A stretch of DNA of 64,000 bases from Topomyia yanbarensis (Eukaryota > Arthropoda > Insecta > Diptera > Culicidae), in contig NC_080671.1 in NCBI RefSeq assembly GCF_030247195.1, positions 210,770,361 to 210,834,360 on the forward strand, written 5' to 3'. Below the pieces are notes generated by a model, which saw nothing but the letters and a program-made list of their open reading frames with translations, had not been told where the DNA came from and made no database searches. This document shows positions 11,441-21,111 of this stretch, piece by piece (the first letter of the stretch is position 1; every line of letters starts with the position of its first letter). The translations under genes and the position numbers were made by a program.

Positions 11441-11759
11441 ATTTAAGCTTTCAATATAGGGGTCCCGTTTCAAAATATCGGCTGCGGCGCCGCGTCAGAT
11501 TTTGAACGTTAATAACTTTTATCATACTTAACAGAATGATTTGATTTTTAGGCCAATTTGTTGAAAATACGTTCCTCTATGCTGTATTAAAATTTGAAGT
11601 ATGTATAACATGCACTAATAACAAAAAAATGTGTTTTGAAAAATCTTTCGAAAACGACTCGGAAAAGTGAAAATTTTCAGCCCATCCCGCACACAGCCGT
11701 CACTTTGGTAGACCAACCGAACAATAAAATAATGAAAAGTTTATATATAGGTCCACTAC
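11441..11759. other. Unassigned sequence before the histone array
   Basis: Contains a short GC-rich island (GGCTGCGGCGCCGCG near 11480) in AT-rich DNA. I see no gene or repeat partner. Confidence 0.4.
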
Positions 11760-11936
11760 ATGTTTGTTCCTATGATTATTCGCATTGGGTTGCTTGACGA
11801 GAGCAGTTGGTGGGGGAAAGACGGCATATTCCTTTGGTTAGGCCATTAGAAGCCGGACGGAAAGGAAAGGCTCATGCACGGCACGAGAACGAGCGAGAAA
11901 GCGATAGTAGTGCATATTAGCGCGATTATATAAATA

Positions 11937-11944
11937 TCTTTCGG
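11937..11944 (+). promoter_or_regulatory. TATA box of H3 unit 1
   Basis: TATATAAA lies ~28 nt upstream of TCATCATTCG, which resembles the cap-site motif of insect histone genes. Units 2 and 3 have the decayed forms TATATGAATA near 14390 and 15493 at the same relative position. Confidence 0.55.
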
Positions 11945-11972
11945 TCGGTTTTTCTCATCATTCGTATTCGTT

Positions 11973-12259
11973 CAAGCACTAGCAAGCAGCCAGTCCACCG
12001 AAGAAAAGCAGTCGGCGATGACGACGGCGGAAAAAGTGCCCCAGCTACTGGTGACTCATCGCAACCCGATCAGGAACTGTCGCCCTGCAAGAATTTCGCC
12101 CCAACTAAAGGGCAACAGAGTAGGCTATCGTTCCAGCGTCTGGGTCGTGAGATTGTGCAGGACTGCAAAGTCGAGCTACGCTTACAAAGCTCAGTCGTAA
12201 TGATGCCCCGAGAAGCCAACGATGCCTACTTGGTCGGTTTGTTCGAGAATGCAAAATAG
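11973..12259 (+). pseudogene. Histone H3 pseudogene, unit 1
   Basis: Shows degraded H3 in order: the tail word KSAPATG, a fragment matching the H3 region around GTVALREI, then [23 protein letters not shown] and [14 protein letters not shown]3 core words FQRLVREIAQD and [11 protein letters not shown] are the recognisable counterparts. The SSVVM segment points to a replication-dependent H3 rather than H3.3. The N-terminal half is out of frame with the C-terminal half and the K-S-T tail is altered. It ends at TAG 12257-12259, before the H3 C-terminal helix. Not a functional histone. Confidence 0.8.
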
Positions 12260-12336
12260 TGCTTTCTAGCTCACCGTGTCCGCGGGGAGTGCGTCTGAAT
12301 TATGCTCCCGCAATAAAACAATAAACGGTTCTTTAC

Positions 12337-12338
<2 letters not shown>

Positions 12339-12380
<42 letters not shown>

Positions 12381-13684
12381 ATTTTTTTGTTAACCATTTT
12401 TGTTAACGACCTATTGAGTTAATTTGTCAACAGTTTTTTTCGGCATTTAATTAGCAAGGGACTGGAAGGTGAAGTATATTTTTCAATATTTAGAGCCATA
12501 GTACTCAAGGGAGAGCAAGGTGTTGAAAGGAGAAAGTTTAGAAAAGCGTGGAAGGATCATATATGCAAGCTTAGAGCTCACCGGCGACTTAACCCTTTGT
12601 CTGCTGCCGTAGTGGTCAGGGTCTTTTGGCATTAGAAATGCGAATCACCTGAGTCTACGGCATGTCCGAACAAGCGTAAAGTAACTTGTTACTTCATGCT
12701 GTCGGAACCGACAAAAAGTTAAGTCACGGTAAACTTCCACACTAAGCATTTGCGACGTTGAAACTCATTGAATGAGCCAGTTTTTGTTTGTTCCCTCACC
12801 AATTGCCTGCCTGAGTGATTTTATTTTATCGACTATTGTGACTGGCTCAGCGTGTGTGACAATATGGTCACATGTGTTGCTGATTTGCACGGTGTCGGCA
12901 GCTTTCACCCAACGCTGCAACGATGAATCCCCATCACGGTAAGTTCTATTTTTACCATTTTTTTGTTAACCATTTTTGTTAACGACCTATTGAGTTAATT
13001 TGTCAACAGTTTTTTTCGGCATTTAATTAGCAAGGGACTGGAAGGTGAAGTATATATATATACTTCACCTTCCAGTCCCTTGCTAATTAAATGCCGAAAA
13101 AAACTGTTGACAAATTAACTCAATAGGTCGTTAACAAAAATGGTTAACAAAAAAATGGTAAAAATAGAACTTACCGTGATGGGGATTCATCGTTGCAGCG
13201 TTGGGTGAAAGCTGCCGACACCGTGCAAATCAGCAACACATGTGACCATATTGTCACACACGCTGAGCCAGTCACAATAGTCGATAAAATAAAATCACTC
13301 AGGCAGGCAATTGGTGAGGGAACAAACAAAAACTGGCTCATTCAATGAGTTTCAACGTCGCAAATGCTTAGTGTGGAAGTTTACCGTGACTTAACTTTTT
13401 GTCGGTTCCGACAGCATGAAGTAACAAGTTACTTTACGCTTGTTCGGACATGCCGTAGACTCAGGTGATTCGCATTTCTAATGCCAAAAGACCCTGACCA
13501 CTACGGCAGCAGACAAAGGGTTAAGTCGCCGGTGAGCTCTAAGCTTGCATATATGATCCTTCCACGCTTTTCTAAACTTTCTCCTTTCAACACCTTGCTC
13601 TCCCTTGAGTACTATGGCTCTAAATATTGAAAAATATACTTCACCTTCCAGTCCCTTGCTAATTAAATGCCGAAAAAAACTGTT
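12339..13684 (-). mobile_element. Palindromic poly(A) retroposon inside a histone stem-loop
   Basis: Begins with T39 at 12339-12377, that is, a poly(A) tail on the minus strand. It is flanked by the 12 bp duplication GGTTCTTTACAG (12327-12338 and 13685-13696). From ~12430 to 13684 it is one large inverted repeat with arms of ~625 bp and an AT-rich centre near 13056. A ~110 bp segment (from TACCATTTTTTTGTTAACC to GGTGAAGTATA) begins near 12376 and recurs as a direct repeat near 12953, so each arm is A-B-A. Long TSD plus a homopolymer tail indicate insertion by target-primed reverse transcription. No ORF. The source family is not recognised. Confidence 0.85.
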
Positions 13685-13700
13685 GGTTCTTTACAGGACC
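13685..13700 (+). terminator. Histone 3' stem-loop, unit 1 (restored by the TSD)
   Basis: GGTTCTTTACAGGACC can form a 6 bp stem (one G-U pair) with a TTAC loop. This is the 3' end signal of replication-dependent histone mRNAs (SLBP site). Its first 12 bases are also present at 12327-12338, so the insertion cut the stem-loop and left one complete copy distal to the insert. Confidence 0.75.
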
Positions 13701-13822
13701 AATTAATTGTGTTCTAATAAGAGTTAAACTGAAATTTACATTTTATGGTGTATAACAAGTAATTTTCAGAAAGCAATATAAGAAATACGATGTGTGGAAA
13801 GAAAGAAAGAGAATTTAAATTA

Positions 13823-13912
13823 TCCTCTCGCTCGTTTTCGTGCACTGCTTTTCCATTCCTTTCTGCTGCTACTACCATCATAACTAAAACGAATGTGCGT
13901 GTTCCCCCACCA
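13823..13912 (-). promoter_or_regulatory. Inverted copy of the H3 promoter region
   Basis: Reverse complement of this segment (ATTCGTTTTAGTTATG... to GCACGAAAACGAGCGAG) matches 14285-14370 just upstream of H3 unit 2. The same inverted segment recurs near 14930-15005 and 15995-16060. This suggests each unit once had divergent promoters, as in H3-H4 or H2A-H2B pairs, but no partner coding sequence remains in the ~120 bp to the previous stem-loop. Confidence 0.5.
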
Positions 13913-14398
13913 TCTCATGACCAGTGTTGCCACAATTGCATGTCGCTATTACAATTTGAATTATTTTATTGATCCTCTCTAGTATTGATAAAATATAGAA
14001 CGTGCAAAGTACACTAGTCGCATGCTTTTATTCGAACTTTTTGGCAGCCTCCGTTGATTAACTGCATAAATCGATTTGTTTGTGCAGCTCCTTGCTAGTA
14101 GCAAACTAAATAGCCTTTATCAGCGCTAACAAATAAAACAAAAGAATTTAAATTTGTGAAAATCTTTTCCTTCCTTCTTTTCAAATCTGCAACATTCTTT
14201 GAAAATATTGTTTGAATGTTGTTATTGAAAAACTGAACATGCAAGTTTGCTAGCACTGGCCACTAGATTGAAGGCGATGGAAAGACAGAATATTCGTTTT
14301 GGTTATGCTAGTATTGGTAGCCGAACGGAAAGGAAAGGCGCAGGAATGGCACGAAAACGAGCGAGAGAGCGATAGTAGTGCTTTCTCGTATATGAATA

Positions 14399-14710
14399 TT
14401 GGTCGTTCGGTTTTTCTCATCATTCGTATTCGTTCAAGCACTAGCAAGCAGCCAGTCCACCGAAGGAAAGCAGTTGACAATAGCGACGGACGGAAAAAGT
14501 GCCCCAGCTACTGGTGACTCATCGGAACTGTCGCCCTGCAAGAATTTCGCCCCAACTAAAGGGCAACAGAATAGGCTATCGTTCCAGCGTCTGGGTCGTG
14601 AGATTGTGCAGGACTGCAAAGTCGAGCTACGCTTACAAAGCTCAGTCGTAATGATGCCCCGAGAAGCCAACGATGCCTACTTGGTCGGTTTGTTCGAGAA
14701 TGCAAAATAG
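14399..14710 (+). pseudogene. Histone H3-derived open frame, unit 2
   Basis: A 103-codon frame without internal stops. It keeps H3 order: [17 protein letters not shown], then [36 protein letters not shown]. Relative to H3 (about 135 residues) it lacks the APRK tail block, has lost most of the alphaN helix segment between the tail and LPFQRL, and stops ~20 residues early. The annotated ATG lies in the former 5' leader, so the start is not the H3 start. It cannot form a normal nucleosome subunit. The open frame may be chance or a decayed gene without stops. Confidence 0.75.
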
Positions 14711-14777
14711 TGCTTTCTAGCTCACCGTGTCCGCGGGGAGTGCGTCTGAATTATGCTCCCGCAATAAAACAATAAAC

Positions 14778-14793
14778 GGTTCTTTACAGGACC
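14778..14793 (+). terminator. Histone 3' stem-loop, unit 2
   Basis: GGTTCTTTACAGGACC, identical to unit 1, 68 bp after the H3-derived stop codon. Confidence 0.75.
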
Positions 14794-15537
14794 AATTAAT
14801 TGTGTTCTAATAAGAGTTAAACTGAAATTTACATTTTATGGTGTATAACAAATAATTTTCAGAAAGCAATATAAGAAATACGATGTGTGGAAAGAAAGAA
14901 AGAGAATTTAAATTATCTTCTCTCGCTCATTTTCGTGCACTGCTTTTCCATTCCTTTCTGCTGCTACTACCATCATAACTAAAACGAATGTGCGTGTTCC
15001 CCCACCATCTCATGGCCAGTGTTGCCACAATTGCATGTCGCTATAACAATTTGAATTATTTTATTGATCCTCTCTAGTATTGATAAAATATAGAACATGC
15101 AAAGTACACTAGTCGCATGCTTTTATTCGAACTTTTTGGCAGCCTCCGTTGATTAACTGCATAAATCGATTTGTTTGTGCAGCTCCTTGCTAGTAGCAAA
15201 CTAAATAGCCTTTATCAGCGCTAACAAATAAAACAAAAGAATTTAAATTTGTGAAAATCTTCTCCTTCCTTCTTTTCAAATCTGCAACATTCTTTGAAAA
15301 TATTGTTGGAATGTTGTTATTGAAAAACTGAACATGCAAGTTTGCTAGCACTGGCCACTAGATTGAAGGCGATGGAACGACAGAATATTCGTTTTGGTTA
15401 TGCTAGTATTGGTAGCCGAACGGAAAGGAAAGGCACAGGAATGGCACGAAAACGAGCGGGAGAGCGATAGTAGTGCTTTCTCGTGTTTTCATATATGAAT
15501 ATTGGTCGGTCGGTTTTTCTCATCATTCGTATTCGTT

Positions 15538-15823
15538 CAAGCACTAGCAAGCAGCCAGTCCACCGGAGGAAAGCAGTTGGCGATGATGACGGTCCGCAAA
15601 AGTGCCCCAGCTACTGGTGGCCCATCGCAACCAACTACCGATCAGGAACTGTCGCCATGCTAGTATTTCGCCCCAACTAAAGGGCAACGGAGCAACTAAT
15701 CCGCTGGCTAACATTCCAGCGTCTGGTTCGTAAGGTTGTGTATTACTTCAAAGTCGAGCTACGCTTACAAAACTCAGCCGTAATGAAGCCAGTGATGCCT
15801 ACTTGGTCGGTTTGTGGGAGTGG
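15538..15823 (+). pseudogene. Histone H3 pseudogene, unit 3
   Basis: Retains the best N-terminal tail of the array: STGGKQLA followed by VRKSAPATGG, almost the H3 tail apart from a missing APRK block. After that, indels shift frame. The C-terminal half is recognisable (FQRL-like, FKVEL, EASDAYLVGL in varying frames) and ends in an altered region before the stem-loop. Not functional. Confidence 0.75.
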
Positions 15824-15846
15824 GCGTAAATTACAATAAAAGCAAC

Positions 15847-15862
15847 GGTTCTTTTCAGGACC
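15847..15862 (+). terminator. Histone 3' stem-loop, unit 3
   Basis: GGTTCTTTTCAGGACC has the canonical TTTC loop; the stem has one G-U pair. Confidence 0.8.
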
Positions 15863-16189
15863 AATCAATTGTGTTCTAGTGAGAGTTAAACTGAAACTTT
15901 TATTTTAAGGTGTGTAGCAAATTTTCAACAAGCAACATAATACGTTGGGTGGAAAGAAGTAGCTTGCACAAGGAACAAAAATTTAAATTATCCTCTCGCT
16001 CGTTTCGTGCACTGCTTTTCCATTCCTTTCTACTGTTATTATCAGTATTACCAAAACGAATGTGTTGTTGCATGTGTTTAAGAGAAACGTTGAAGTCGCA
16101 TGCTTCTATTCAAGCTTTTTGGCAGCCCCCGTGAACTAACTGCATTAAATGATTTTTTGTGCAGCTCCGTGCTAGTAGCAAACAAAATG

Positions 16190-16360
16190 GCCCTACCAGT
16201 GTCTGATTCGTGAGATTGTGCAGGATTTCAAAGTCGAGCTAAGCTTATAAAGTTCAGCCGTAATGGTACCCGAAGAAGCCAGTCTTGTCGTTTTGTTCGA
16301 GGCTACAAAACAGTTCGCCAGGCACGTAACTATCATGCCAAAAATATCCAACGATCCAGC
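16190..16360 (+). pseudogene. Histone H3 pseudogene, unit 4 (C-terminal part)
   Basis: Starts abruptly at the H3 core with RE IVQDFKVEL, then an in-frame TAA, SSAVM, a shortened EAS...LVVLFE, and ARHVTIMPK, which matches the H3 C-terminal VTIMPKD region missing from units 1-3. The N-terminal half is gone: the sequence just upstream (16080-16189) matches the inter-unit spacer of unit 2. This copy therefore derives from a deletion between spacer and core. Confidence 0.8.
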
Positions 16361-16392
16361 GCATCACCATCAACACCAACGCCGATACCAAA

Positions 16393-16408
16393 GGTTCTTT
16401 TCAGAACC
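16393..16408 (+). terminator. Canonical histone 3' stem-loop, unit 4
   Basis: GGTTCTTTTCAGAACC, a perfect 6 bp stem and TTTC loop followed by ACCA, matches the metazoan histone consensus without deviation. Confidence 0.9.
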
Positions 16409-17021
16409 ACCATTATTACCATAGAGAATTATTTGAAAATTTCCCATTCTAACGTGATTCTGTTGAATATTATTAGATTTAAATTAACGTCTCGAATTGA
16501 AATCACGACGCTCCGGTTATGTGACAGACATTACCCACCCATCTTTTTTTATTGTGACCACGACACCCCTTTTCAATATTTCTGAATGAACAGAAGGTCG
16601 AGTTTGGAAAGTTTGTAACTTTCATTGTACTTAACCAAATTACACAATGTTCGCACTAATGATTCAGAAATATGATCAGGAATCTTCTATTAGATTTGTA
16701 AGTATGTATAATTTACATGAATAAAGAAAAATTGATTTTCAGGAATCAATTATTATCTGTTCTTCCATTGGCCAGTACTACGCGACTTCCTCATGCTAAC
16801 AATTAATTTCATCGTTAGCCATCTCCCTCACCAAGGCCAACAACGCCAACAAAACCGGTCCTTTTCAGGACCACCATCATTTTTGTAAAGAATAATTTGA
16901 AATATTCCTCGCCCAAATCAGCTTTTGTCCGAAAATCCTAATGAGTATCAACATATTTGAAGAACGTGTTCCTTATGTATTCTACATCTCTCCGGTTATG
17001 TCGCAGACATTACCCACCCAT
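16409..17021 (+). repeat. Duplicated histone 3' flank with a second stem-loop
   Basis: After the stem-loops at 16393 and 16857 the flanks are related: GAATTATTTGAAA-like then CTCCGGTTATG and CAGACATTACCCACCCATC (16518-16545 and 16990-17021). Between them, 16546-16800 is AT-rich and unassigned. I-type element copy 2 begins exactly after the second CCCACCCATC. Confidence 0.6.
16857..16872 (+). terminator. Canonical histone 3' stem-loop, fifth unit
   Basis: GGTCCTTTTCAGGACC followed by ACCATCA. Perfect stem and loop. The upstream 16770-16856 sequence is too decayed to say which histone it ended. Confidence 0.85.
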
Positions 17022-20000
17022 CTTTTTTTTTTATTATCTTAAATACGTTTATTTGAGCCCAAATGCTTTAGCTTAACGAGACCGCTAATTCATTTTTTTT
17101 TCTTTTTTTTAATTACATGTCACATGTTAGTGGGGGAAGGGAAAGCCGTATTTAGGGGCGGCTTGCTCCCCTCTTATGTAAGTAAAGGAAAAAGGTAGGA
17201 AGTGGGATACATATTGTGTGATTGACATCGTCGTTTGCTGATTGATCATTGTGGCGGATAGGCACACTTTGTTGTAGTGTTGTAGTTTCCAGCCTGTAAT
17301 CGCAGGGGCGAGGGGAGGGTCGATATTTCGGATAATTATTGGCACTCTGATGCTGTCATGATGTTCTCTATATCATCTGCATGTGAGGTATGTCATGATG
17401 TTCTGGGTAGACGGTTATCAAGAATGGTATGCACCGAAGACTCGTGAAGCAATGCCATTTTGTAGATACAGGGATAGGTTGGTGATATTCTACTGTGAAT
17501 GAGAGAGGGGAAAATGTATTAAACTTGGACATCAATAGTTTTCAAAAAGATATAGATAAGAAAAATATAGGGGTGGTCACGGCTTGCCAGGACGTCCCGG
17601 ACTGGCACAGAGGGTGATCTACCTCTGGCCGGAAGGGAATCTATTAGTAGGGACCTGGCAACACAGTACTCTGCGCACAGCCAAACAACATGCTCGATGT
17701 CGTGATAGCCGTTCTCACAAACACAATGATTACTTTCAGCAAGCCCTATACGACGGAGATGCGCGTCAAACGAGTAATGGTTGGACATGATCCTTGACAT
17801 CGTACGAATAAAGTCCCGGTTCACATCCAACCCCTTAAACCAAGCATTCGTTGATACCTTCGGGTTAATGGAATGTAGCCACCGTCCCAGATGCCCATTG
17901 CTCCATGAGGTTTGTCAACTATCGAGCGTCCTCTGACGAGAGATACTGAAAAATTCGTTGAAGCAAATTGGTCTTTCGTAAGTGTCGCCTTCCAATGCAC
18001 CCACCTTGGCTAAGGAGTCCGCCTTCTCATTGCCCGCAATAGAACAATGTGACGGGACCCAAACCAAGGTAATCTGGTAAGATTTTTCAGATAAAGCACT
18101 CAGATATTCCCGTATTTTCCCCAGGAAATACGGTGCGTGCTTTCCGGGCTTCGCCGCACGGATGGCCTCAATGGAGCTGAGACTATCCTAAACGATGAAG
18201 TAATGGTCTGAGGGCAGGGTGTCAATGATCCCGAGAGTATACTGAATGGCAGCTAATTCTGCGACGTAAATTGAAGCAGGATCATTGAGTTTGAATGAGG
18301 CAGCAAGATTTTTGTTGAAGATACCGAAGCCTGTGGACCCGTCGAGAATTGATCCGTCAGTGTAGAACATTTTGGCGCAGTCGACTTGATGGTATTTGTT
18401 ATAGAAAATATTTGGGACCACTTGTGGGCGAATATGATCCGGAATTCCACAAATCTCTTCCTTCATGGATGTATCGAAAAATACAGTTGGATCAGAAGTA
18501 TCTAAGAGATGAGCACGGTTGACGTTATACGTAGATGAATTGATGTTCTGTGCCATGTAATCGAAGTACAAGGACATGAATCGGGTCTGAGAATTAAGCT
18601 CGACAAGCCTTTCGCAATTTGCAATCACCAATGGGTTCAGAATATCGCATCGAATGAGCAATCGATATGAGAGGTCCCAAAATCGATTTTTCAGCGGAAG
18701 AACGCCCGCCAGCACTTCGAGACTCATCGTATGGGTCGAGTGCATACAACCCAAGGCAATACGCAAGCAACGATACTGGATTCGCTCCAGTTTGATGAAG
18801 TGTATGTTCGCAGCGGAGCGAAAACAGAAACATCCGTACTCCAACACTGATAATATCGTTGTTTGGTACAGCCTGATTAGGTCTCCTGGATGGGCACCCC
18901 ACCATGTTCCAGTTATTGTACGGAAAAATTTGATCCTTTGTTGGCACTTCTGTTTCAGATACCTAATGTGACATCCCCAGGTACATTTAGAGTCGAACCA
19001 TACCCCGAGATATTTGAATGTTGAAGCCTGAGCAATAGTTTGATCCATTAATTGAAGCTGTAGTTGCGCTGGTTCACGCATTCTAGAAAATACGACTAGC
19101 TCAGTTTTCTCCGTGGAGAACTCGATATCCAGCTGGAGAGCCCAAGCAGACAAATTGTCCAAGGTATCTTGCAGTGGTCCTTGCAAGTCGACGGCTTTAG
19201 GACCTGTAATAGAGACAACACCGTCATCTACAAGCTGCCATAGCGTGCAGGAATTGACAAAACATTCGTCAATGTCATTCACGTAAAAATTGTAGAGGAG
19301 AGGGCTTAGACATGAGCCCTGGGGAAGGCCCATGTAGCTAAATCGTGATGTCGATAAATCGCCATGCGAGAAATGCATTTGTTTTTCAGACAACAGGTTT
19401 AGCAAAAAGTTATTTAAAATTGGCGAAAGACCATGCTGGTGCAACTTCTCATAAAGAATGTTGATCGAAACTGAATCGAAAGCCCCCTTAATATCCAAGA
19501 ATACTGATGCCATCTGCTCTTTGTTAGCATATTCCATGTGAATTTCTGTTGAGAGCAACGCAAGGCAATCGTTCGTCCCTTTGCCTTTGCGGAAGCCAAA
19601 TTGTGTATCTGACAGTAAGCCATTTGTTTCGACCCAATTGTCGAGGCAAAACAAGATCATTTTTTCGAATAACTTCCGGATACAGGACAGCATTGCAATC
19701 GGACGATACGAATTGTGGTCAGAGGCTGGTTTTCCTGGTTTTTGAATGGCGATGACCCTCACCTGTCTCCAGTCATGTGGGACAATGTTACCCTCAAGAA
19801 ACCTATTAAATAAATTCAACAAGCGTTTTTAGGCAGAGTCTGGTAGATTCTTCAACAAGTTGAATTTGATTCTATCTGGCCCCGGGGCTTTATTGTTACA
19901 TGATAAGAGAGCAAGTGAGAACTCCACCATCGTAAACGGTGTTTCGTTCGCGGTATTGTAAGGCGACGCGGCGCGGTAGATTTTCTGTGCTGGGGCGGAA

Positions 20001-20326
20001 TCCGGACAAACCTTCTTGGCGAAATCGAATATCCAACGGTTTGAATATTCCACGCTCTCGTTAGTACTGTTTCGGTTTCGCATACGTCGGGCCGTGCCCC
20101 AAAGAGTGCTCATCGATGTTTCTCTTGTTAACCCGTCGACAAACCGGTGCCAGTAACTGCGTTTCTTAGCTTTCATTAAATTTTTCATTCGCTTTTCTAA
20201 TATCGCGTACACTCGATAACTAGCAACTAACCCGTCGTTCCGGAAGGTTTTATACGCGGCAGCTTTCTCCGCGTACACGTCTGAGCACTCTTTGTCCCAC
20301 CACGGTGTAGTAGATATAATCAGCAT

Positions 20327-20486
20327 AACATGAATTACCCAGATTCAAAATAATAATAATGCAAAAAAGGCGTAACATATTTCTCAGTGTATTAGGTAGA
20401 TTAGACGCAACCAGTAAAACGAACGCACATCTTGAAACGCAGATAGTTTTACCGGAAGACAGCCTGCTTGACGAAGAAATAATCCC

Positions 20487-20540
<54 letters not shown>

Positions 20541-20835
20541 TAATCGGTTCGTGCATCGGGTCGAAGGTGACGCTCGGAAATGTTCGGAGAAGTGATGATC
20601 AGCAGTGGAGGTTCGTGTTCGCTTAGGCTAGCATATGAGAATAAAAGAGTAAGGATTGTAATCGTGTGAAAGAGAGAGGTTGAACATCGGAAGAGTGTAC
20701 GCGAGCATGGATTGTAATCTCGAAGGTCCCACAAAGGCGAACGAGATTTTCGGTTTTCATTCTGTTGGCTATTGTTACCGCGATTGCACGTGTTTTGGCG
20801 AGATGGCATCCATTCGAAAAGGCAAAGGTCACGAC
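20327..20835 (-). other. Foreign ~510 bp segment replacing part of ORF2
   Basis: Between the endonuclease word SALDISLCSTSL and the RT-proximal WWDKECSD, copy 1 has ~320 bp of alignable ORF2, whereas copy 2 has ~510 bp with no similarity to it. The segment contains a GA/GATA microsatellite at about 20493-20540. It has no clear TSD or terminal repeats. It may be a fragment of another element or a gene-conversion patch. Confidence 0.5.
20493..20540 (+). repeat. (GATA)n(GA)n microsatellite
   Basis: GATAGATAGATA followed by a GA run ending in GAAAGAGAG. Confidence 0.9.
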
Positions 20836-21111
20836 ACACGGGTTGGGAGAGTGATGTCGAGCATAAAGATATGTCCAGTGCACTTGCTTGCGCAGGTGGT
20901 CTAGGAATCCGTGTCATTTCCCCAGTGTTCAGAATTGTCATATTGAAGTTGTCACAAAGGTCTTGAATTGTCGAAGATCGATTATCGTCGTATAGACAGC
21001 TACACCCCGTACCGTGAGAGTTGAAGTCTCCAAGAAGCAGGCGGGGCGAGGGAAGGTGTTCAATCACGTTGGAGAATCTTCGATATCCCATCATGGCCCT
21101 AGGAGGAATGT

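Larger units (their letters stand above)
11795..16900 (+). repeat. Decayed tandem histone H3 array, ~1.10 kb period
   Basis: The leader word TTCAAGCACTAGCAAGCAGC starts at 11971, 14433 and 15536. After subtracting the 1,358 bp insertion and its TSD from unit 1, both spacings are ~1,103-1,104 bp. Each unit has a promoter-like segment, an H3-derived reading region and a histone-type 3' stem-loop. A fourth, shorter unit (to ~16408) keeps the H3 C-terminal region, and a further stem-loop at 16857 closes a fifth piece. Tandem replication-dependent histone clusters are normal in insects; this looks like a dying or orphaned offshoot. Units 2 and 3 are the most alike, so duplication partly post-dates decay. 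Confidence 0.8.

Noticed and set aside
13790..13972. 60-codon plus frame in the histone spacer
   Set aside because: Lies in the inverted promoter segment and is not shared as an open frame by other units.
20384..21094. 236-codon minus frame read as one protein
   Set aside because: Only its first ~85 codons are endonuclease homology; the rest is a foreign block with a CT microsatellite.
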